Positions 1 through 5,779 of a DNA stretch of 5,779 bases are shown one piece after another. Both the position numbers and the translations under genes were made by a program. This DNA comes from an uncultured bacterium (GTDB lineage: Bacteria; Cyanobacteriota; Vampirovibrionia; Gastranaerophilales; Gastranaerophilaceae). Each line of letters opens with the position of its first letter. Positions within the stretch are counted from its first letter, which is position 1. Under the pieces are notes generated by a model. The model saw only the letters and a list, made by a program, of their open reading frames with translations. It was not told the DNA's origin and searched no databases. Location of the stretch: positions 1-5,779 of the forward strand of contig CASECH010000071.1 in NCBI GenBank assembly GCA_949286405.1. The letters run 5' to 3'.

Positions 1-2477
1 ATGTAAATTTTGAGAACTTGGACACTAAATTTAATATATCTTCAATGCTAAATCAGTCATTAATAGCAGTGAACGGAGGCATTAATAACAACAAAGCTGA
101 CATAAAAGTCATATCAAATAAATTTATCACAAAAGATGCTCTACAACTTCTTCCAAATAAAATTAAAATACCTTACATAGAAGATATCGCAAGTATTCAC
201 TCAAGTTTTGCTGCAAAATATAGTGGTGCAATCGATGATATTGATTTAAATAAAGTTAGCGTAAAAGGAAAAATATACTCAAATAAAGGTAAAGGGAAAC
301 ACATTGTAATTAGCAATACCTCCTATGAATTGGACAATTCTAACTTCAAATTAATGCCACTTAGAGGCTCAGTGAATAATAGTCCTTTTTACATACATCT
401 AAATATATCTAATTTATTTAATCAATCAAATAGAGTTATTAACGGTACATTCAACGCTCAACAAATAGCTCTGAATTTAATTAATGACAAACATATACAA
501 GAAATACTTCCTCCTGAACAAGCAAAAGTTTTATCAGATTGCAAAAATCTTCAAGGTAAAATAAATATTGCTGCAAAAATAAAAAACAACAATATAAAAG
601 CTTTCACAGCACTTAATAATATTAGTTTTGTATATCAACCAAAACGAATGTTAATCGGTGTGAAAAGCGGTAATATTTTACTAAATAATGATACTCTTAA
701 TTTAAATAAACTTAATGCAAAACTAGGAGTTATGCCTATATTTGTTAATGGTCAAGTAGGAGAAATATACACAACCCCACATCTTAACTTATACGTAAAT
801 GCAAAACCAACACAAGAATTTTTCGATCAATTCTTTAACTACAGATCTGTCTATCCAATAAAAGTCAAAGGTGATATAAATTGGGCTTCGAATATATCAG
901 GACCAATCGACAATTTCACAACTCATTCAGAACTGAAAGTTAGTGAAGACTCAAGAATTTATTACATGGGTGCATCTATAGGTGATGTTGAAAATCCTGT
1001 AAAAATAACTATAAACAATACATATTCTCCTGATAGAATAAGAATTAATCACTTACAATACGACAAAATTATATCATCACAAAATAACAAACCATTTGTA
1101 AATACTCAGCTAAACGCTTCTGGAACAATAAAATTGTTACCAAATAACAACATAGGATTTAACAATTTTAAAGTAAAAACAGAAACCCCGACAGATGCCA
1201 AAATATTCAACATCATATTCAGAAAACCAATAATGAAACAGGGCGTATTCACATCAGATATAACTATTAACGGAACAGCTCTTGATCCAAAAATACAGGG
1301 AAATCTTGATGTAACAAGTATTGATATGCCATTTTTTGATTCCACAATCAAAGATGTTAATTTAGACTTTAAAAAAGATAAAATATTTGTAACTTCTCGC
1401 GGTACAGTATTAACCAATGATATTAACCTAAAAGCAATTGCTAAAAATAAACTTACTCCTCCATACATTGTGGAAGATATAAAACTAAAACTACCTGACT
1501 TGAACATTAATACAATAACCGACATGATGCAAGAAATGGAAGTAAATTCTTCAAAAAATCCATCAGGAAGTAATATAGGGACAATACAATATATTGATCC
1601 TACACAAATTATTATAAAAAAAGCTGAAATTATTGCGGATAAAATTCATGTAAGAAATATCATAGCAGACAATTTCTATGCAATTTTAAACATTTCTGAC
1701 AAAAATATATTGAACATAGACAACTTCAAGTTTAATATCGCACAAGGTACCGTACTAGGAAACTTAAAATACAACCTTATAAATGATCAAACTAACCTCG
1801 CAGTACATCTTGATAACGCAAATTCAGCTATGATGGCAGAAGCACTATTTGACTTGAAAGGACAAATCTATGGTCTTGCAAGTGGAGATATTAACCTAGC
1901 CTGCAATGGAAAAACACATGAATCTTGTTTTAAAACACTTTCAGGAGAAGGATACTTCAGCGTAGATGACGGTCGTATGCCAAAACTCGGATCTTTAGAA
2001 TATCTTTTGAAAGCAGGAAACCTTCTAAAAGGAGGTATTACAGGACTATCAATCAACAGTCTTATTGATTTGATTACTCCACTAAAAACCGGAGATTTCG
2101 ACAGTATATCAGGAGATTTCCATATCAAAGACGGTATTGCTCAAAAAATTAATATATATTCAGATGGCAAGGATTTGAATATGTACATGACAGGATCATA
2201 CAACTTTGTAAATTCTATTGCAGATCTTACCGTATATGGAAGCTTAACAAAAAATATAACAACTGTGTTCGGTAAAGTTAAAAATGCTTCATTAAATACG
2301 CTATTTAATCTTATCCCAGGTATAAATAATTCTGACGAAACACTCCTTCTACAAGAAGGTGTAAGCAAAATCCCTAACATCACGAATGCTTCTAAAATAT
2401 ACCGCATATTCAGAGCTGATATCTATGGTGATATTAATGGTGAAGGATATGTAAGAAGTTTCAAATGGGTTAAATAG
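1..2477 (+). CDS. AsmA/TamB-like envelope protein, C-terminal part (5' end cut by window edge)
   Basis: The frame is open to the left edge (first whole codon at 3). The first usable start, a TTG at 18, has no Shine-Dalgarno and no signal or membrane segment after it. The real start therefore lies outside, and about 825 residues are visible. The chain is rich in Asn, Ile, Lys and Ser, with alternating polar/hydrophobic stretches typical of long beta-rich envelope proteins. Counting from the TTG, the last ~220 residues look like an AsmA-like C-terminal domain: a Gly-rich strand with SGEGYFSVDDGRMPKLGSLE (about 645-661), a Leu-rich helix, then GDFDSISGDFHIKDG (from 692) and strand repeats ending in RSFKWVK. 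AsmA/TamB/YhdP relatives are inner-membrane-anchored periplasmic proteins linked to phospholipid transport to the outer membrane; that role here is inferred from family. Cys629 and Cys637 could form a disulphide. It is convergent with yidD, 6 bases away. The family call is good, the subfamily is uncertain. Confidence 0.72.
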   Translation, partial: VNFENLDTKFNISSMLNQSLIAVNGGINNNKADIKVISNKFITKDALQLLPNKIKIPYIEDIASIHSSFAAKYSGAIDDIDLNKVSVKGKIYSNKGKGKHIVISNTSYELDNSNFKLMPLRGSVNNSPFYIHLNISNLFNQSNRVINGTFNAQQIALNLINDKHIQEILPPEQAKVLSDCKNLQGKINIAAKIKNNNIKAFTALNNISFVYQPKRMLIGVKSGNILLNNDTLNLNKLNAKLGVMPIFVNGQVGEIYTTPHLNLYVNAKPTQEFFDQFFNYRSVYPIKVKGDINWASNISGPIDNFTTHSELKVSEDSRIYYMGASIGDVENPVKITINNTYSPDRIRINHLQYDKIISSQNNKPFVNTQLNASGTIKLLPNNNIGFNNFKVKTETPTDAKIFNIIFRKPIMKQGVFTSDITINGTALDPKIQGNLDVTSIDMPFFDSTIKDVNLDFKKDKIFVTSRGTVLTNDINLKAIAKNKLTPPYIVEDIKLKLPDLNINTITDMMQEMEVNSSKNPSGSNIGTIQYIDPTQIIIKKAEIIADKIHVRNIIADNFYAILNISDKNILNIDNFKFNIAQGTVLGNLKYNLINDQTNLAVHLDNANSAMMAEALFDLKGQIYGLASGDINLACNGKTHESCFKTLSGEGYFSVDDGRMPKLGSLEYLLKAGNLLKGGITGLSINSLIDLITPLKTGDFDSISGDFHIKDGIAQKINIYSDGKDLNMYMTGSYNFVNSIADLTVYGSLTKNITTVFGKVKNASLNTLFNLIPGINNSDETLLLQEGVSKIPNITNASKIYRIFRADIYGDINGEGYVRSFKWVK

Positions 2478-2483
2478 CTCTAC

Positions 2484-2690
2484 TTATGGTACAGGGTCAT
2501 AACCGCCTTTATTCCAAGGATGGCACCTGCAAATTCTTTTTATGCCTAACCAGCCACCTTTTATTACTCCATATTTTAAAATTGCCTGACGTGTATATTC
2601 AGAACAAGTAGGATAAAATCGGCAAACAGCTGGCGTGTGTTTAGAAATTCTTTGATAAATCGATATTAAAAATAAAATAAACTTTTTCAT
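2484..2690 (-). CDS. yidD: YidD, membrane protein insertion efficiency factor
   Basis: This 68-residue protein matches the YidD family (formerly 'haemolytic' domain, DUF37) almost end to end. It has a short hydrophobic/amphipathic N-terminus (MKKFILFLISIYQ), then the hallmark CRFYPTCSEY (Cys23, Cys29), a GGWLGIKRICRCHPW block (Cys54, Cys56, His57) and the closing GGYDPVP. Family members sit on the inner face of the cytoplasmic membrane and help YidC-dependent insertion of membrane proteins. Length is at the short end of the family because nothing follows the GGYDPVP motif. The ATG at 2690 is the natural start and gives the standard N-terminus. No clear Shine-Dalgarno lies before it (the upstream strand reads gatttatatatt), so translation may be coupled to the TPR gene, whose stop is 11 bases upstream. 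The usual rpmH-rnpA-yidD-yidC neighbourhood is absent within the window. Confidence 0.96.
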   Translation of the reverse strand: MKKFILFLISIYQRISKHTPAVCRFYPTCSEYTRQAILKYGVIKGGWLGIKRICRCHPWNKGGYDPVP

Positions 2691-2701
2691 AATATATAAA
2701 T

Positions 2702-3706
2702 CTACTTATCTTTCAATTTTAACTCTTCAATATATTTAGATGTCGATTCTCGCATATTATTAATATTTTTATTCCACTCATCTTTAGGAATTGTCGAAAC
2801 TTTTCCATTGTTAGAAAATACTTCAACACCATGATAACAAATCCATTTGGGATCTGGCCTATTCGGATTTTTTGCATCAAAATCCAATACTTTTTGCAAC
2901 AGGCTAGCTAATTCGTTACTATTCATCTTTGAAATATAAACAGATGTCTTAGGAGCAACCAAAGGCAACATACGAGCGGCTTGATATGCAGATTTATCTG
3001 CACAAGCCATTACATCTTGTATTGATCTATAACGTCCAATAGCATATAAAAATGCCGCTAAATTTTTATTAGAAGGATAAATATCTTCAGCTACTGCAAT
3101 ATAATAAATTGGCAAAGTATCTGCAGAATATTTTTTTACAGAATCTATTATCTCCTTTTTCCTTTTTTGTGGCATTTGTTTATATTCTTCTACAAGATAA
3201 AAAGGATCATTAATTGAACTATAATTTGTCACATTACCATTTTTTACAATTACAAAACCTTTTTTAGCATTAATAGCATCTTGCATCTGAGCCTGAGATA
3301 ATTTGTGATTTGGATCGATTTCCAGAGCTTTTTTATAATCAGCAATAGCATTATCATAATCTTTATTATGAAAATATGCTAATCCTCTATTTTGATAATT
3401 TTCGGCATAATTAGGTTCATATTTAATTGCTTTTGTATAATTAACAATAGCTAACTCATAATCTCCCAACTCATCCATTGCTATACCTTTAAAGAAATAC
3501 CCAAAACCAGACTCAGGATAATATCTTATTATATCATCAGAATACTTACTTAATTCAGTCCAATTTTCACTTTCAAAAGCTTCTTTTACTAATTTTTTGT
3601 ATTCTGTCAAATCTTTGGCAAAAACTTTAAAATTTAAACACCCAAAATAACCTAAGATAACTAAAAATAAAATTATTACACCAGATAAAATAACATTTTT
3701 CTTCAC
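2702..3706 (-). CDS. Membrane-anchored or exported TPR protein of unknown function
   Basis: This 334-residue protein is not one I can name. Residues 5-22 are strongly hydrophobic after MKKN, giving either a signal anchor or a signal peptide possibly cleaved near VFA-KD (about 30). Cys23 follows Gly22, but the preceding residues (Tyr-Phe-Gly) do not make a normal lipobox. Residues about 34-67 form a degenerate helical repeat. They are followed by two clear tetratricopeptide repeats at about 68-101 and 102-135, with typical GDYELAIVNYTKAIKYEP and KDYDNAIADYKKALEIDPN cores. TPRs normally bind proteins. Residues about 165-334 form a separate, mostly helical region with LPIYYIAVAEDIYPSNKN, AIGRYRSIQDVMACADKSA and a late NPNRPDPKWICYHG, function unknown. 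GTG at 3706 is chosen because a stop lies just upstream in frame, an AGGGGGT site precedes it, and the next Met is residue 76. It lies 20 bases after flhA and 11 before yidD, so co-transcription is likely; a flagellar role is only a possibility. Confidence 0.85.
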   Translation of the reverse strand: MKKNVILSGVIILFLVILGYFGCLNFKVFAKDLTEYKKLVKEAFESENWTELSKYSDDIIRYYPESGFGYFFKGIAMDELGDYELAIVNYTKAIKYEPNYAENYQNRGLAYFHNKDYDNAIADYKKALEIDPNHKLSQAQMQDAINAKKGFVIVKNGNVTNYSSINDPFYLVEEYKQMPQKRKKEIIDSVKKYSADTLPIYYIAVAEDIYPSNKNLAAFLYAIGRYRSIQDVMACADKSAYQAARMLPLVAPKTSVYISKMNSNELASLLQKVLDFDAKNPNRPDPKWICYHGVEVFSNNGKVSTIPKDEWNKNINNMRESTSKYIEELKLKDK

Positions 3707-3711
3707 ACGCT

Positions 3712-3718
3712 ACCCCCT
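3712..3718 (-). promoter_or_regulatory. Ribosome binding site for the TPR gene (supports GTG start)
   Basis: On the - strand the bases AGGGGGT lie 5 bases before the GTG at 3706. This is one mismatch from the consensus AGGAGGT. It fixes the non-ATG start of the TPR gene, since an in-frame TAG is at 3712-3710 and no alternative start codon is available for the next 75 codons' worth of Met. The site falls entirely in the 20-base gap after the flhA stop. Confidence 0.7.
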
Positions 3719-3726
3719 TTTTAGCT

Positions 3727-5779
3727 TTATTCTACTGAATAAGATTCACCAATTGTATCAACAGCTTCAACCTTAATATCAGTAATCAATTCAGAATACG
3801 AAATAACTACAATAGTCGGAATGTGACGTTCAAGTAGTTGATACAAAGGTAATCGAATACGTGGAGAACACAAGATTACAGGTTGTTGCCCACATGCCTG
3901 ATGAGCCCTCATTAAAGTTGTTGCAGTAGTTTCGATAAGTTCTTGCACCTGCATCGGATTTAATAAAAACATGGTCCCAAGCTCTGTTCTTTGACAACTG
4001 TCATCAAGAATTTTTTCCCACTCAGGAGATAATGTAAGAGCATATAATACTCTATCATCACCAACATTTGATAAACATATTTGACGACCTAAAGCAGTTC
4101 TTAAACGTTCAGATAAAATATCAGGCTCTTTTGAAAATCTTGCATAATCACACAATCTTTCAAAAACAAATATAATATCTTTTATAGAAACCTTTTCCCT
4201 AATAAGGTTTACAAAAATCTTTCTCAAATCACTTGTAGAAATAATTGTAGGTACAAGGTCATTTACTAGTGTAGGATCTTGCGACCTGACTAATTCCATC
4301 AATTTCAACACGTCAGTCTTGGTCATAACCTCATCAACATGTTTTCTTACACACTCTTGCAAGTGAGTAACAATAACATCAGTAGCATCAACAGCAGTAA
4401 CTGATCTTGCAGCTTTAGCATCCTCAGGAGAAATCCAATAAGCTTGAGTTTGATAAGTCGGATCAATTCCTATGATAGCATCCTGAGGCACCTCTTTTTT
4501 TACAGAATCCCACTGATCTGCAATAACCATCAATTTTCCGGGATATACATATCCTGTTGCGACAGTATTACCACGAATTGATATCATATATTCATTTGCA
4601 TCGAGAGCAGACGAATCCATAATTCTTATGTTAGGTAAAATATATCCTAATTCATCAGTAACTCTTTGACGTAAAGCAGCAATCTTTGCTAGCAATTGAC
4701 CTTCCTGATCAGGATCTGCAATTACAAGCAAATTAGATCCCACCTGCAAACTCAAAACATCAACTCCTAAACGTTCATACATACGATTAGGGTTAACTAA
4801 ATCTTGCATATTCTGACGAACATTTTCCAACTGTCCTAATTGAGATTGAACATCAGCATTAATAAGAGTAGAAAATCCTGCGATTCCTAATCCAATAGAA
4901 AAGAAGAAAAACGGCCAGAAAGGTAATCCTGTAAAAGGAGGACCTGTAATTGCCAACAACATTAAAAACGCCGCAGCTAAAAATAGAGCATAAGGCTTAC
5001 TTATAATTTGTCCTGTAACATCAGTACCTAAAGAATTAGCAGCAGAAGAACGAGTCATAAAAATACCTGCTGCAATTGACATCAATAATGACGGAACCTG
5101 AGATGCAAGACCATCACCAATAGTTAAGATTGTATATTTTGAAATTGCGTCAGCTATAGGCATCTGATTCATTAAACATCCGATACACAATCCGCCAATA
5201 ATATTGATAAGCACGATGATAATCCCTGCAATGGTATCCCCTTTTACGAACTTCATCGCACCATCCATACTACCAAAGAGGTTTGATTCTCTTTGTAAGT
5301 CTTCACGCTTTTTAGTAGCTTCTTCCGGAGAAATTAACCCTGCATTAAAATCAGCGTCAATTGTCATCTGTTTACCAGGCATCGCATCAAGAGCAAACCT
5401 TGCGGCAACTTCAGCGATACGTTCTGCACCTTTGGTAATTACCATGAACTGAACAACTGTGATAATAAGGAAGATTACACCACCAACAATCATATTACCA
5501 CCGGTAACGAATGTTCCAAACGCGTGAATTACTTCTCCTGCCTCACCTTTCGATAGAATCAACCTAGTAGAAGCAATTGACAACACTAGCCTAAACATCG
5601 TACCAATAAGAATTATTGAAGGGAATGAAGCTAATTCAAGGGTTTTTCTTACATATAAAGAAATCATCAACAAAACAACACCTAAAGTGATATTCAAGCA
5701 AATAGAAACGTTAATAATCCAATTTGGTAATTCACACAATAGCAAAACAATTAACAGCAGCACGAATACTGCCATAAAT
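3727..5779 (-). CDS. flhA: FlhA, flagellar type III export gate protein (5' end probably beyond window)
   Basis: FHIPEP-family integral membrane protein, the export gate that receives substrates and chaperones at the base of the flagellar export apparatus. Counting from the ATG at 5775 (682 residues), about eight membrane helices span 1-304. The FHIPEP loop lies between helices 4 and 5, with VITKGAERIAEVAARF and ALDAMPGKQMTIDAD, then FGSMDGAMKFVKGD. Residues equivalent to Salmonella FlhA Arg147, Arg154, Asp158, Lys203 and Asp208 are all present (Arg119, Arg126, Asp130, Lys175, Asp180) at a constant offset of 28. A linker (about 305-335) leads to the cytosolic domain, with NEYMISIRGNTVATG and, near the end, PVILCSPRIRLPLYQLLER. 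The PVILCSPRIR motif favours FlhA over SctV. The offset means helix 1 is short if translation starts at this ATG; the codon before it (TTT) is open, so the true start probably lies outside. It heads the visible unit flhA-TPR-yidD; flhF/flhG, common downstream neighbours, are not next to it. Confidence 0.95.
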   Translation of the reverse strand, partial: FMAVFVLLLIVLLLCELPNWIINVSICLNITLGVVLLMISLYVRKTLELASFPSIILIGTMFRLVLSIASTRLILSKGEAGEVIHAFGTFVTGGNMIVGGVIFLIITVVQFMVITKGAERIAEVAARFALDAMPGKQMTIDADFNAGLISPEEATKKREDLQRESNLFGSMDGAMKFVKGDTIAGIIIVLINIIGGLCIGCLMNQMPIADAISKYTILTIGDGLASQVPSLLMSIAAGIFMTRSSAANSLGTDVTGQIISKPYALFLAAAFLMLLAITGPPFTGLPFWPFFFFSIGLGIAGFSTLINADVQSQLGQLENVRQNMQDLVNPNRMYERLGVDVLSLQVGSNLLVIADPDQEGQLLAKIAALRQRVTDELGYILPNIRIMDSSALDANEYMISIRGNTVATGYVYPGKLMVIADQWDSVKKEVPQDAIIGIDPTYQTQAYWISPEDAKAARSVTAVDATDVIVTHLQECVRKHVDEVMTKTDVLKLMELVRSQDPTLVNDLVPTIISTSDLRKIFVNLIREKVSIKDIIFVFERLCDYARFSKEPDILSERLRTALGRQICLSNVGDDRVLYALTLSPEWEKILDDSCQRTELGTMFLLNPMQVQELIETTATTLMRAHQACGQQPVILCSPRIRLPLYQLLERHIPTIVVISYSELITDIKVEAVDTIGESYSVE

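Noticed and set aside
18..20. TTG as the true start of the AsmA-like gene
   Set aside because: The frame stays open upstream to the edge, there is no Shine-Dalgarno, and no N-terminal membrane anchor follows, as this family requires.
1106..1525. Open frame of 139 codons on the - strand inside the AsmA-like gene
   Set aside because: It is the antisense shadow of a well-supported coding frame; its translation is low-complexity hydrophobic/Ser-rich with no recognisable domain and no Shine-Dalgarno was evident.
2091..2120. Direct repeat ggagatttc, 21 bases apart
   Set aside because: It encodes the repeated Gly-Asp-Phe of GDFDSISGDF in frame and is explained by the protein sequence.
1868..2407. 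Two - strand open frames (86 and 88 codons) opposite the AsmA-like C-terminal domain
   Set aside because: They lie wholly opposite the most conserved part of the + strand gene and show no family features; shadows of the coding strand.
2468..2504. ggtta ... taacc inverted repeat across the convergent stops as a terminator
   Set aside because: The stem is only 5 pairs with a 27-base loop and no adjacent T-run on either strand.
3638..3644. Lipoprotein cleavage site at Cys23 of the TPR protein
   Set aside because: The residues before the Cys are Tyr-Phe-Gly, which lack the Leu/Val/Ile and small residue of a normal lipobox; a signal anchor or ordinary signal peptide is more likely.
5204..5452. 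Open frame of 82 codons on the + strand opposite flhA
   Set aside because: It lies antisense to the highly conserved FHIPEP loop of flhA; its composition follows from that coding sequence.
3727..5779. The FHIPEP gene as a virulence-type secretion gate (SctV)
   Set aside because: Despite the DGAMKF segment, the cytosolic domain motifs (NEYMISIRGN, PVILCSPRIR) are those of FlhA, and no injectisome gene is visible.

Overview
The window is a low-GC, densely coding fragment of a bacterial chromosome. It holds four genes: one on the + strand, cut by the left edge, and three on the - strand that converge on it. The first - strand gene runs to the right edge. An AsmA/TamB-like envelope protein points to a diderm (outer-membrane) bacterium, and a flagellar export gate gene shows flagellar capacity or its remains. 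The AT-rich, Asn/Ile/Lys-rich proteins with this mix would fit a gut-type Vampirovibrionia/Melainabacteria (Gastranaerophilales) genome. That assignment is a low-confidence inference from style. There is no rRNA or other phylogenetic marker here, and other low-GC diderms are possible.

Layout. Positions 1-2477 (+) hold the C-terminal ~825 residues of a large AsmA-like protein, a family that acts in the periplasm in outer-membrane lipid transport or homeostasis. Only 6 bases separate its stop codon from the stop of yidD (2484-2690, -), a small membrane-protein insertion factor. Eleven bases upstream of yidD lies a TPR protein of unknown function with an N-terminal hydrophobic segment (2702-3706, -, GTG start with a good Shine-Dalgarno). 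Twenty bases upstream of that is flhA (3727 to the right edge, -), the FHIPEP-family export gate of the flagellar type III secretion apparatus.

The - strand order flhA -> TPR protein -> yidD, with gaps of 20 and 11 bases, looks like a single transcription unit whose promoter lies beyond the right edge. All four products act at or across the cell envelope. Only the operon-like spacing links them; no shared pathway is shown. No RNA genes, mobile elements, CRISPR arrays, long repeats, riboswitches or convincing terminators were seen. No stretch over 20 bases between genes is non-coding.

I do not see a clearly new multi-gene system. The points most worth a second look are the unassigned C-terminal domain of the TPR protein and its place directly behind flhA, and the FlhA sequence, which carries one signature more usual in virulence-type SctV proteins.
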